Shown here: piece by piece, positions 13,142 through 27,900 of the stretch | Position numbering within the stretch: the stretch's first letter is position 1 | Layout of the letters: each line of letters starts with the position of its first letter | NCBI RefSeq assembly: GCF_003254395.2 | Contig: NC_037649.1 | Coordinates: forward strand, 8,581,931 to 8,645,930 | DNA length: 64,000 nt | Reading direction: 5' to 3' | From: Apis mellifera | Lineage: Eukaryota > Arthropoda > Insecta > Hymenoptera > Apidae | Program-made: the position numbers and the translations under genes | Notes under the pieces: model-generated | The model's database searches: none | What the model saw: the letters and a program-made list of their open reading frames with translations, nothing else | What the model was told of the DNA's origin: nothing

Positions 13142-15648
13142 TTATGTTTCTGTCTTGCTAGGATTCCAAGATAAATAATCAACTCGTGTAGCTGCTTGAT
13201 ATTCTTTTACCAAATATTCAACAACTTCTCTAGAGTTATCCAATTCATTTAAATTATCTTCAAACATTTTTTCTTTGCGAAATTGTTCTAAGAATGCTTC
13301 TCGTTTTCGTAATTTATCATATTGTTGTAAGGCACGATCAAATAACTGAAATGTGTATATATAATATTATAACTATAATATTTAATGTAAAATATTTAAA
13401 AAATATATTTAATGTAAAAATATTTAACAATTATCTTATACATAAATATAATAATTATTAAACAATTTTAAAAACTTATAATAATTAAAATAATTCAATG
13501 TTTTTAATATAAAAATATTTTTATATCTTACCGATGATATATTAGTATGATTAGCTAACATTAAACCAGATACTCTGTGTGCTGTTTGGATATATGGCGA
13601 TTTTCTTGACAGAGCTACTTGTATACTAGCAGGACCCCAAGGTATAAATTGTGCAAGTTTCCTTTCTCTGATTCTTTGCAAAGATTTATGAACTTGAGTT
13701 GGATCAACTTCACCCTAAAACATTGTATTTAAATTACTATTTTATATATTTATAATAATTTAAATTAATTATAAATTATTTTTTTATTAATTTAATATTA
13801 ACTTTTATTCTTGATTTTAATATTTTGAATGAATAAAACTTACTTGAATGATATTTAAAATGGATATATAACAATGAGATGCATTTCTATCTAATGCTGT
13901 AGAAACCATCATATTTTTTGGTTGTAATAAACGTCTCATTACATCTAATACAGAAGTTTTTCTTACAGAAGCTCCCTATTAATCATTAATTAATTATGCA
14001 TTAAAAATTAACTTGTTTAATCAAAAAAATTTTATTAAAAATAATTTTATATAAAATATTTATTTTAAAATAAAAAATTATGTTATGTATTTATGAAATA
14101 CTTACTTCTTGATCTGTAGTAAGAGGAGTATAACCAGTCATAAGAAAATGTAATCTTGGTGTTGGTATTAATGGTGCAATTAAACCAACTAAATCATTGT
14201 TCATATAAGAAGGATATCTATTATATATAAATTAATTAAAAATCGAATAACTTTTAAAAGTCAATATAACTTTTCAAACAATAAAAAAAAAATAAATGTA
14301 AATGATACACTACCGAAGTGTGGTGGTACTAACAGACATTATTGTAGAAACAAGTTTATTAATTTGTGTAAAGCTAGGATTTTGAATATGAAGTCTATCT
14401 GATGCTATTCTATTAAGTGCTGTATTATCTAAAACAACAACACAATCAGCACATTGTGTCAGCCTTTTTAAAGTTAATAAAGAATTATATGGCTGTACTA
14501 CTACATCACTGAAAAGAATTTTCTCATTATATTTGTTGTTATTAATATTAAATGTATATTAAATGTATTATTTTAATTATATAATATAATTTCATTATGT
14601 AATACCTTATTTCATCTTGATTTGGAAAAACACTATATGTTTCAATTAATTTTTTTGGAAATCTATCTGCAAGAGATTCTAGCATAAATGAACCCATACC
14701 TGAACCTGTTCCACCTGCAATAGAATGACATAAAACAAATCCCTGTAAATAAAAATAATATTATAAATTAAGTCAATCAATTTAAATAAAATAATTATGC
14801 ATACCTCTAAACTATCACTTCCATCTGCTTCTCTATCTAAAATATCAAAAATTTCTTCTTGTAATTTCTCTCCTTGATGATAACCAGATGCCCAATTATT
14901 TCCAGCACCACCTCCATGTTTTGATAAATAAATATTCTCTGGATTATATAACTTATAAAAAATAATGTTTATATATTACTATTAAATATATACTATTAAA
15001 TATTTTAATAAAAATATGAAATTAAATAATATTAAATAAATTTATAGAAATATAATAATAAATACTTTCGAATATGGAGAATTCATAATTGTATGAATTA
15101 CTCTGGGTTCTAAATCTAATAATACTGCTCTTGGTATATAATGTTCATCATCTGATTGATAAAAAAATACATCTTTTCTATCAGTTCCTTCTGTTGCATA
15201 ATCTTCTAAAATACCTTCTGGACTAATACCATGTTCTGCGCATAATTTCTTCCAGAACTCAAATCCAACTGAAAATAATAATTATTTCATTTTCTTTGTT
15301 TTTTTAAAATAATATTAATAAATTATTTTAATAAAATATTATAATATATTTTATAAATATATTCTTAAAACAGAACTTTAATTTTCTATTTTTATAATGA
15401 ATATTACAATTCTAAATACTTTTTAAATAATTTTTAAGAACTTTAATAAAAAAAATTAAATATATCAAAGATTATTTTATTAAAATAATTAATGAAATAA
15501 TAAATATTAAAAATAATTAAAAATATTTTATTTGGTAATAATATATCGATAAAAAAAACAAAATATTTTAATAAAACTATGAATTATACAATTACTTACT
15601 TTGATTGCCACATTGACCAAGTTGTAAAGTTATCATTTCACAAGGCAT
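13142..15648 (-). CDS. TUBG1: Gamma-tubulin
   Basis: Nine exons: 15600-15648, 15066-15268, 14805-14951, 14606-14742, 14314-14508, 14106-14217, 13844-13975, 13532-13714, 13142-13345, giving about 453 residues, full length. Gamma-tubulin forms the ring complex that nucleates microtubules at centrosomes. The start matches the family (MPCEMITLQLGQCGNQ), the tubulin GTP signature reads AGGTGSG, and the gamma-specific blocks VRKTSVLDVMRRLLQPKNMM and QRIRERKLAQFIPWGPASIQ are intact. The C-terminus (DYLSWNPSKTET) lacks the acidic tail of alpha/beta tubulin, as expected for gamma. Whether it is the somatic or a maternal paralogue cannot be told here. Head-to-head with Brf1. Confidence 0.98.
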
Positions 15649-16842
15649 TTTAAATTTGTTATTTTATTCCTATCTTGAACAAATTATATTTATTTAACTT
15701 TAATTTTAGCGCGATGAACCTTCAATTTGATTAATATTTCACATATTATAAATATATTTTTGACAAATATTTTATTAATATATAATATATAATTATTTAA
15801 TTTATATAAATCAAAATATATGTAAATATAGATAATAGAATTATAAAGAATAATAATATTCGAGTTATTGCAATTATATTCTGTTATAGATGGTGCTATG
15901 TTAAGCTAGACATTGTCTTTGCTGTTTAAAATTTCAATCAATTTAAAATTGTAAGCAAAATTTTCATAAGTAATAAATTTAATTTATAATTAAATAATAG
16001 AAGATTTTTAAATTATTTTGAATAATTAAAGAAAATATAATAAATAATATTAGAGAGAAAAAGAAGAAAAGTAATTATTTTATAAATAAATTTAAAAGAA
16101 ATAATAATTTTTATATTTAAAATAGTATAAAAATAAATTATATATTAAATTAATTAAAATTATTTTTTTATTTTTATTCAATCATTGAAATTATTTTAAA
16201 TTCTAATATATTATACTTACAAATGATTACATGAAAATCAATGTTATTTCAAAAGCTACATTTGCATGATATATAATAGAAAGCATTGCAAATCATTTAA
16301 GCTAGTATATGCATTTATTTTTTTCTATCCAACCAACCTTTATGTCATGTTATGACAATGTGTGCTTTCAATTTAACCTATTAAGATAAGTTATTATAAA
16401 GTTAAATTTATTTTAAATCTTCGTATTCTTATATAAATTAAAATGTAAGTACTACTTTATTATATTATTTAATATGGCATTACTTAAAATGATTATTTAA
16501 TTTATAATTTTAATATACTATTTTTAATAATCTATAATTAATATAAAGAATAGAGAATAATTTAAAAATATAATGCAAAATTATCTTTTTAAATTATTTC
16601 TCAATATGAGAATGTAATGAAAATAATTCTTCTATTTATTTTTATGAATATCTTGATTTTTTAAAGAACATTTAAAACATTTAAAATTATTAAAAAATTA
16701 GTTACTTTACCAATATTTTAATTAATTAATACATATGTATATACATATATTTTAAATTAAATTATTTTTATCATAAATATGATTCTATGTTTTTAATAAT
16801 AAAAATTTTCCTATAAATGATGATATGATAATTTTTAACTAG
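15649..16842. other. Bidirectional spacer gamma-tubulin / Brf1
   Basis: About 1.2 kb separating divergent genes, so both promoters are probably here. A donor-like AAAAT|GTAAGT at 16444 and an acceptor (AACTAG) immediately before the Brf1 ATG suggest a 5' UTR intron of Brf1 of about 400 bp. Positions 16320-16440 are the least A/T-rich part. No coding exon is seen. Confidence 0.45.
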
Positions 16843-19800
16843 ATGTCTGGAAGTAAGTGTCGAAATTGTGGATCTACGGATATTGAGACAGATCCAGCTC
16901 GAGGAGATGCAGTCTGTACAGAATGTGGATTTGTATTAGAAGATCAACTTATTGTTAGTGAAACAGCTTTTAAAGAAACACCATCTGGTAATATGATGGT
17001 ATTGGGTCAATTTGTTGCTAATGATAGTACTGGAGGAGCTACAGGATTTGGAGCAAGTATGTTATTATAAAAAATATAAGATTAAATATTACTTGTTCTA
17101 TATACATTATTTTTTTCTATATATATTTATTTATTTTTTATAAAACTAGATTTAAAAAATTAAATTTAGTAATTTTTATATTTATAGCATATCATGTCAA
17201 TGGAAAAGAATCAAGAAAGATAACATTGCAAAATGCAAAAAAAGGAATAACTCATTTATGTATGCAATTACAGTATGTAAATTTTTTCTATTTTTTAAAA
17301 GAATATTTAATATTATTATATTTAAATTATTTATTATTTTTTTTATATAATTCACAAAATATTATATATCCTATATATTCTATTTTTTTAATAGATTAAA
17401 CCAACATTGTATTGATACATCTATGAATTTTTATAAAATGGCATTGAATCGACAGTTAACTCGTGGAAGGAAACAAGCACATAATCATGCAGCTTGTGTT
17501 TATATTACTTGTCGTACAGAAGGTACTGCACGTATCCTTTAAATTTTAAAAAGAAAAATAAGATTTCATAATTATATTTTTAAAATTTATTTTTGCTAAT
17601 TTATATCTATTTTTAAATATAAAATATTTGATTTAATATGAAATTTTTTTAATATATAATTCTATTTTTTTTAAATATGATAACTTTTAAAATTATATTT
17701 ATACTTAACTAAATAATTAGATATGCTTATTGACATCAGTGATGTTCTTCAAATTTGTGTTCATGAATTGGGACGCACATATCTGAAGTTTACACAAGCT
17801 CTTTGCATCAATATACCTTCAGTAGGTGAGCATTTTATAAATTTGCATGATACAAACTTTTTTTTATTTTATTTTTTGCTATGAAAAATAGAATATTATT
17901 TATTTATAAAAATAAAAATTTTTCAATATTATTTTATTTCTTACATTAAATGCATTGAATATATTTTGTAGTGATGAGATATTTCATATCTAATGCAATA
18001 AAATAGTGATAAATAATTTTAAAAAATCGATATAAAGAGATTTAAATTTTTATAATATCTATTTTTATTTCTTAATAATCTTAGATAGATTATTGTATAA
18101 TTATTTTTCATAAAATTTTACTAGTTAAAATTGTAATTTTTTTATGAAAATTTTGTTTTTTAATTTTATTATTAAACTTAAATATGTTATATTATAAATA
18201 CGTAATAATTAAAACTAAACAATTTAAAATTCTTAAAGTTATATATAAATTTTTATATTTTTTTTATAAAATAAAAAAATTTGATTTAGGATAATTAAAT
18301 TAATTTGCTTTACTTTTCAAATATAAATTTTTATAAATTATTTTTAACAAATATTAATTAATATTACATTAGTTTTTAAAATAATAAAATTAAACAAATA
18401 ATTTCTTATGCATATCATCACTTTATATTAAATTTAAATTTAAAAAAATTTAAAAATTTGATCAGTAATATTAAAATTGTCAGTATTTGTTTTGTTTTCA
18501 GTTTATTTAGAAATAATGTAATATATCAGTCAATTCTATTATAATAATAATTCAAAAGTATTAGAGTACTTTATGATATATAAGTTATATATACTTTATA
18601 AGTATAATATAAAATCACAATTTCTATATAAGATTCTGATATTTATTTAGATTTATTGCTTATATAGAAATTTTCAATTACATTTTTTATACTTTAATAT
18701 ATGTAATATATAATATTAAATAATTTTAAATAGCATTAAAAAATTTACAATAAAAAAATGAAACTAAATATCTTATTTTATTAATAATAAATTAGCATAA
18801 TTTAAATTCAAATTAATTCTTCACTTGAACATTTTAGTATTATTTTAAAACATATATTGATATTCATTTTTTTCTTATGCCAATCTTAAACTAATTTATA
18901 CTCAAAATTTATTTATTATTATTATTATTATTTTTTTTTTTTTGGCACTTGCCAATTATAGGAAGGCATTATTTTGTACATTTTATTATTATTGAAATAT
19001 TGCAATTTATTGTACTTTTTTAAATAGTTACTATTTTGTATTTGATATTTTGTATTGCCAGATTCTATGGCATTATTAAATATAATATAATCTTTACTAT
19101 AAAAAAAATGATAATTATAATTATAATATAATTACTTATATATATATATATTTTTTATCTTGAAATTATAATAGAATTTTTTTTCTATTTTTTATCTAGA
19201 TTAGAATAAATTATAAAATTATATAAATATGTTTGAAATATCTTAATATATTTATATGAAATATTGTGATTTTTATATTGTATATAAAAATGCTATTTTA
19301 TTTTAAGGATCTATATTTAAACATTTTTTTCAATAATTTAGTAATCTTTTGCAATATATTAATACTTAAGAAATTAAAAAGAAAAATATATATTTTCTTT
19401 TTTCCTTATTGATATAAAAAATAAAATAATGATTAAATAGAAAACAAATATTGTTGTTTATAGGCAGTTTAAATCATAATATTATATTATACATAGATTG
19501 AAATTATTTTTCATTAATTGTGGCATATTCTAAAATACGCGAATATATTGAATAAAAGTAAAAACAATATAATCTTTTTTCATAAAATGACGCTCTACAT
19601 TGTTCATTTTAAATTATTTTAATTTAAAAAGATAGTTATCATATATATTTTTTTCAATTAAAAATTAATTAATTGTGATAACAATATAGATTCAAAAATT
19701 AATTGATCTTTGTATATTTTTTTATATCATTATTAACAATAATTTTAAAGATAGTAAATCTTTTTAAATAGCACTTATTAACTTTCTCAATTATTTTCTA

Positions 19801-22800
19801 TTAATTTAAAGATCATCTTTACATTTTTTTTTCTATATGTTATCTAACAAATATTTTATATTCTTCACTTGTATATTTACAAATAATGCATCAAATATTT
19901 ATTATGCGAAAAACAATTTTTTTCAAAAAAAAAAAAATAAATAAATAAACTAAAAATATGTAAAATGAATATGTAAAAATAGTAATAGACACACTCTCTT
20001 CTATAAAAAATATTAATTTAAAAAAATTAATTTTAATTTAAATATATTTATTTTATTAATTACCAAACAATATCTTTTATAATTTAGTATTATTATTAGT
20101 TTTGATGTATAAATAAATATTATTTTATGTTTTATTTATATAATTATATTTTATTTTTGATATTTTTGTTTTATAAAAATAATTTTTTAAGAAATCATTT
20201 ATATTTTGCATTTAATGTATTATAAAACAAAAAATTTAATGTAAATAAAGAAACTATTATTTTTTAAATATTAGAGTAATAATAACAAGAGATATAAAAT
20301 TATAATAAAAAAAATTAACCTTTTGTTATGAATTATTCACATATTACGATTCTATATTAAATTTAAAATATAAATATTTGATATTTAAGAGTGTCTCTAT
20401 TATACAAAATTCGTCATTGATTTAAAAATTATACGCAAATTAACAATTATATAAAATATTGAACAATGTTAAGGTACATGTTTTTAGAGACCATCAATTA
20501 AACCATTATTTCTGTAATAAATTTCCATCAATCATCTACTGGTGGTCCATAAAAAATTAATTCGGGTATTTGTCCGCCCTGTACACCAGTACCATTCGTA
20601 CTTTCTGAACTGCATTGAAATTGAAAGTTTACATTACCAACTGTTATTTCTGACATGCCTTCTTGACCAAAATAACTCAATTCTCCTCCATCTAATATTA
20701 CACTAGCTGTATAAAAGCATTCTGGTTCGATTTGAATTGGATTCTCAAAGTATACATGAAAAGTACTACTCGAACCATCAGAAAAAAATTTCGTACTATT
20801 TTCAGATAAAACACATCCTAATCTTTTAAGTTCAATGCGAACATTATAATCTGCAGCACCAGATGAACTTCCATATAATCCAAAACCAACAACAAATATC
20901 CTTTTGTCAACGCTAAATTGGATTGAATCACATCTGCCTCTATAACGCCATTGATTTGATCTATATGCACATGACTGAAACCTATGACATACCTGCAAAT
21001 AGAATGATAAAACAAATATATGATAGAATAAATACTTCATATTAAATTTAAATAAATGATTTTATTTTATATTTACTTGAGTTTTTAAACCTTGTCGAGG
21101 TTTAATAGGAAAACAAAGTTGAGGTTTATTACTAGCAGTAAAATGTAAGAAGACATCAATTGTTTCTTGTTGTGTTAAAATTCCAGTTTGAGCAGCACTA
21201 TTAGCAAATTCTTCTAAATTCATAGCAGGAAGTCTAATTAAATATAAAGCAGATCCTAGAAAAAAAAAAAAACATTATAATATAATTTAAAATTTTTTTA
21301 TTTAAAATTTTAAATTATTATACCCAATAGACGTCTTTGATTTGCTGATGAAGGTTCAAGTTCTTGTCGTATACATTCTGCAGTAGCCCATCTTAATGCA
21401 GCATCCCAAACATGTATTTCCTTACAGTTTAGTGTTTCTCGAGAAAGCACTGATTCAAGAGTATGAATATCAATATCCACAAAGCCATCTGACCTTAGTG
21501 CCATTTCTGCCTAAATTATATTAAATTTTATATATACTATCTTTATACAAATATTTTAATAAAAATAATAAATATTTTAATAATTTTAATAAAAATAATA
21601 AATATTTTAATAATTTTTTAATAAGTAACAAATTTATTACTTTAGGAATTTATTTTTATTAATTTTACATTCATTATATATTGATTTTATATCAAATAAA
21701 ATTAAAAAGTTCTTTCTTTTTTTTAAATTAAAAAATATAAAAAAACTAAAATTAGAAATGAATTTCAAATTGATTAAAATATAAAATATAAATATATATA
21801 TCTTAATATTATTTATTTAAATAAATATTATTTTCTAAATAAATATTTGTATTATATGATAGAGTTTAAAAATAAGAACAAATTTTTAAAAATAATTTAA
21901 GTATTTTAAATATTTATTTCAAGAATACTATTCTTATTGTAAGAAACTAATTTTATAATTTCTTTAGGAAGTTTTTGATTTGATTGAACAGTTTAATAAT
22001 AATATATAATTTAATTTTATAATAATTTATTACAATTAAATGTTTTATGAATGCTAATAGTGTAATAATATGTATGTAAAAAATGAATTAAATATGTATA
22101 TGATAATATATGATATATATACATTACAAGAAGATTCATGTTAGATTATTTTATTTTCATATTTTGTAAAAATGTATATTGTAAAATTGCATATTGATCT
22201 TTCTTAATTTTAATAATTAATGAATTATATTTTTACTAATGAATTGTGAGTAAAACTATATTTTAAAAATTAAAAAATATATTTTGGTTTTTTTTTTCAA
22301 TCAGTCTTTTTAATTATATTTATATATAATTAATTTCATTAAAAAAGAAATAAGCAATTTTATCTTAAATTTTTTAATGTATAAAATAAATTATAAATTA
22401 TTTAAGTAATTATTGGATTAATATTACATGTTATTTTAGAAAAGTTATAACCATTTCTATGTTCATATTCTTCTATAAAATTATCTTCATAAGTTACATT
22501 TTGTGTTACTTCAATTTCTAATTTATTATCTGCAAAATAAGGTTCACTTCGAGTTCGAAATAGGGAAAATGATAATCTTTTATTGTTAAATTTACAACAA
22601 TTATTTTCAGATAAACTGAAACAATGAGATACTACCGACAACCTATTCTTCATATTTCCATAATTATTACTTTTTGTTCTGTGAATAAATTGATGTTCAG
22701 AATCTTTTAATTTGTTATTTAAACAATTTGAGGAATTTGATTTACTTTTTAATGTTACATTTAAATTATTATTAAAAGTAAAAGATTTCAACATTCCTTT

Positions 22801-24960
22801 ATTTAAACTTACTTGAGCATCTATAACTTCCCAGCAACGTTGCATAAGATCTGGTTCTTCAAACAAACGAGATTGACTTAAAAGTAAACATGCATTTTTT
22901 GCTGTTAAACTTGTTTCTAAATAATTAACACATGCTCTTGCTAAATGAGGGACTATATATTTTTTAGCAACATAAAGTGTTGCTAATACTGTATCAGCTT
23001 CTAATTGTACTTCATCACAATACATATACCTGAGGAAAAAATTATAAAATAAGTAGTGAACAATTTAATTGTCATATTAATAAAAATTAAAATATTCACC
23101 TTAATAGAGCAAGAAAAGCAGCAGGTTCAACATCTGGTACTTCTATATCTCTTTTGTTCTCTGCTAATCCACCATAAAACATAGCATAAAATACAGAACT
23201 ACCAGTAGCTAAAACATACTTATGTGCTGGTATAGTTTGTGTATGACCTATAATGAAAAATCATATTTAATGTTATTTAATATAATTCATATTATTTTAT
23301 TTTTTTATTACTTCTAATATTAATACACAATGATTTTATGAATTACCTGGACTACCAACAATAAATATAATATCAGCCATCAAATGATTGTTAAACATGG
23401 CAGCATTTCGTTCACGAACTGTAGGTTTTGTTGCTTGCCAATTAGGATCTTGTGTACAGTCTTCAGGTGATGATAAATTTAATTGTGCTAATGGAGATGA
23501 TAAGGAAGATAATGGTGATGCAGGTGCACTTAATGGTTGGTTTATTGTCCCTTCACGTTGTAATACAATGGAAGAAGATAATGGGCTTACAGTAGGTGGT
23601 GAATCTGATACAGGAATCAGTGATTCCGCTGAAATATATGTAACATCAAAATTTTAGATTTAACAATTTTTTTCTATTCTTCATTATTTTAACATTGACA
23701 TTGATTGATATGATCATAGTTAAATTAATTAAAATAAATTAGTTTTGTAAAATTATTATTTTATTATATTAACAATTTAACATATGCATAATTTAATATA
23801 TTACATAAAAATTTAATGAAATCGTGATATTCTTAAATATTTTTATTTATAATATTCATTATGTAAAAATTAAAGTTAAAACTATATTATAAAAATTGTA
23901 TTATAACATATTGATACATTTGAAACATAATTTTTTATATGAATTAAATATATTAAAAACTGATGAGGTTATACAAGATAATATTTAATAATGTTTAAGA
24001 TCCTTAAATAGATTATTTATTTTATAATTAATTATTCTTCTTTTCATACATCTACATTTTTATGTATTGCCTTTAAAGTGTTGTATAATTTATCATCTTT
24101 TTGCGACGCTTTAATTAAAACGAACACAACAAAATCATGAAAATTTTACCCTTAGTATACATTATTCCACACGTTTAAAAATAATTTTGAATAGAATATT
24201 TTACTTTTTACAACATAAATATTTATATAAATATTTATCATTTAGTATAGCTTCAAAACTTCTCATATTCAAATATTATCATCACAAATATACACTTAAC
24301 TATATATAAATACGTATCTATACATATATGCGTAGCATATATACTCTTAGCAAATTTCATCTATGAAAACTTCGAATAATACTGTATTAAACTCGGTTTG
24401 TTCCGTTTTTATTCGTATAATTTCGTAAAAGATTTGTATGCACGTGATACGTATGTCAAATAAATGCGTATACGAATGTATATATTATTATTATTACATA
24501 TTTTAAATTATTTGCAGAATCAATATATTTTTTATCTATAATAATTATATATAGTTATTTTTTCTAAATAATTATTAATTATTTCAGAATTAATATATAA
24601 TAATATAGAATTAATATAGAAAATGTTTTATAGTAAAAAAAAAATTATTTAAAATATATAAAATCTAATTAAATTTAATTAATTAAAAATTGTAAAAATA
24701 TATATAATTACATACATAATTTTAATAAAATATAAATTATTATGTTATATAATTACATAATATTATTATTTATTTTTATTAATTTATAAATTTTTTTATA
24801 ATTTTTAATATTATGTAAATATAATTAAAAATAAATTAAATAATTTAAAATATTTCTTTTATATTTTTTGATTTAACAAAAATATATTATTTTATGAAAA
24901 AAATTAAATAAAAAATTATAAAAAATAATTTAAAATTTATCTTATAAAAAATATTATAAA

Positions 24961-24992
<32 letters not shown>

Positions 24993-27900
24993 TATAAATC
25001 ATAAAATTTCATATATGTTAATTTATAAAATATATTTATGTATACTTTAACGTAATATTTATAATATTTAATTACATTAATCAAAATTATTTTTAAATCA
25101 AGTATACTTATTTCAAACTAAGTACATTGTTAAAATGTTATTAAATATTATTATATATACTGAAGTATAAACATTACACAAAATAACAATGTTCTCTAAA
25201 AAAATTAAAATTAAAATAATTTTAAATAAATAATTTTTAATTTATTTATATTTATATCATTTAATCTAATAAATGTATAGATAGAATTTAAAATGCATAT
25301 TATGTTTATTTATATCTATAATTATCTCTTACCATTTAACCATGGATTAGTCTGTTTAACTGTGACGTTGTCTTGGAAGCGTTTCATCGGCTTCGTTGAT
25401 ATTTTCGAATAAAGATTTGACATGGCCATTGTCACTTTTTAAACTTGATGCCCGTTTTTTCTTAAATTACAACACAGAACGATTTTGGATTTCAGTTATA
25501 TGGGCACCATGTCAGACGGGCGCTGGTTAGATAGTTCTGTACTTCGGTCGATAGGCAACTTAGGGCACGCGCGTCCATATATCGGGTGTTTCTCAAAAAC
25601 GCAAATTTCGATCTGCGCAGTTATATATGTATGTACATTTGACAGACAGTATTCCCTTATAATTTAATATACGAATATGTAATATATATCTTACTATAAT
25701 AAATTTTAAATCATATGTTATCTTATATTTTATATTTTTTTATCATCTTACTCTTTTCATTTGGATAAGAGTAAAACATAATAATATTGTGTTTTACTTA
25801 TCTATTATGTTTATGTTAAAATTTAAATGAAATTATTATGATATATAACATAATATATTGTATATATTTTATTATATATATATATTGTATATATATATTG
25901 TATTTTAATAAAAATAAAAAATTTTTTACAATTTTTTAAATTGTTAAATTTTTAAATTTTTTATATTTTTGATATTTTTTTTTCTTTATAGATCCATGTT
26001 TATATATTATGAGATTTGCAAACAAGTTGGAGTTTGGTGAAAAAACTCATGAAGTATCGATGACAGCTCTACGAATAGTTCAAAGAATGAAAAGAGATAG
26101 TATTCATAGTGGACGAAGACCATCAGGATTATGTGGCGCTGGTATTAAAAAATTTAAATTTTTTTAATTTTCATATAAATACTTATATTTTAATTTAATT
26201 TATTTTTTAAATTACATATAATTTTTACATAAACATTAATATTGTAAAATACTAAAAATAATACCAAATCATTAAATTAATTAAAAAAAAAGATCAAATA
26301 AATTATGAAATTAAATTAAATCTTATAATAAATTAAATAAATTAATTTTTCATTAGCTTTACTAATGGCTGCTCGATTACATGAGTTTAATAGATCACCT
26401 ACGGATATTATAAAAATTGTAAAAGTCCATGAATCAACATTACGTAAGAGGTAAAAGATATTCAAATAAATTTATTTTTAAATAAATTTAAAATTAATAA
26501 CTATTTCTTTTATATGTTAAAATTTATAGACTTATAGAATTTGGTGATACACCTTCGAGCGCATTGACTCTTGAAGAATTCATGACGGTTGATTTGGAAG
26601 AGGAACAAGATCCTCCAGCTTTTAAAATAGCACGAAAAAAAGATAGAGAACGATTACAAAGAGTATAAATATTTTTATTTTATACTACAACATATATATA
26701 TATGTATAAAATATTAATATAATTCTTTTTAATTTTATTTTTATTTTTTAGTTAGAAAATATAGATACAGAGATAAATGAATTACAAGCTGAAATTGATA
26801 AACAGTTGGAAGATCATAGATTAGGAAAAGCAAGAAAACGAAAAGATGGTAATTGTAATAATAATTTAAAAATCAACTATAATTTGTTAAATATTTTTTT
26901 AGAAGAATAAAAATTTTATTGTTGTCAATTTTATTTTTATTTTTTAATTATAAATAAATAGCGTAATAAAATATTAATTTTCAGCTGCTATTATAGAAAA
27001 AGAAGATACTGATAGATTTATAAGAGAAAGTAATTTAGATGTAATTAAAAATTATGTTGAGAACGATATAGATGATCCTGATAATGAAATTCAAAATTCT
27101 GAATCAAGTAATGCAAATAATCGATTAATTATTGGTCTCGGTAAGAATTCAAGAAGAATTTTAAGAATTTTAGAAGAATAAAATAGAAAAATAAAAATAT
27201 TTAATAAATTTCGATTATGCTAAATATTTAATAAAATTTATAATATTAAAGGTCCAAACATTGCTTCTATGGGATTAATATCAACAAATAATCGGGAAAA
27301 TGAAACGAAAGAATCAGTAAATATAAATTTTGAAAATGTAAGTAAAATCAATTCTATTAAAATAATTATCATTTATTAATATTTATTATTTTCTATTTTA
27401 GAATTCTGGAGAAATTGACGTTGCTGATTTAGATGATGAAGAATTAGATAGTTATATTATGTCGGAAAAAGAAGCACAATTTAAACATAACTTATGGAAT
27501 AAAGTTAATGCTGAATATTTAATTCAGCAAAAAGAAAGAGAAGAAAAACGGCAAAAAGAAAAAGAAGAAGGTAAACCTGAGAAGAAACGACGGCGAACTA
27601 CTAAACGTAATAAGAGTCAAGCTCCTGCAAATACTGCAGGTATAATATTATTAATCGTAAATTTAATTATATTAATAGTTTAATTTTTTGTTAATTGTTA
27701 AAATTTTTTTTAATATTATTAGGAGAAGCAATTGAAAAAATGTTACAAGAAAAAAAAATATCATCAAAAATTAATTATGAAGTATTAAAAAGTTTAAATG
27801 TGAGTTTAAATACTTCAACTAAAGAGCAACAAAAAATTGAAGAATCAATTCAACCATCAAAAATAGAAATAAATAATATAGCAAGTTCTAGTAAAATGTT

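Larger units (their letters stand above)
17826..25991 (+). other. 8.2 kb host intron of Brf1
   Basis: Donor GTGAGC after CCTTCAGTAG, acceptor TTTATAG before ATCCATG. All other Brf1 introns are about 60-240 bp. The 2.7 kb from 17826 to 20527 is A/T-rich and presumably carries the lute 3' UTR, including a short TTGGCA..TGCCAA palindrome near 18943. Positions 20528-25429 are the lute coding span. Positions 25430-25991 contain the lute promoter. Confidence 0.9.

Noticed and set aside
23388..23657. 89-codon open frame on the plus strand
   Set aside because: It is the exact antisense of lute exon 23347-23628, which carries the conserved BTB start. The antisense peptide resembles nothing.
25485..25667. 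60-codon frame on the plus strand next to the lute start
   Set aside because: Antisense to the lute promoter/5' UTR, with no similarity to any family I know.
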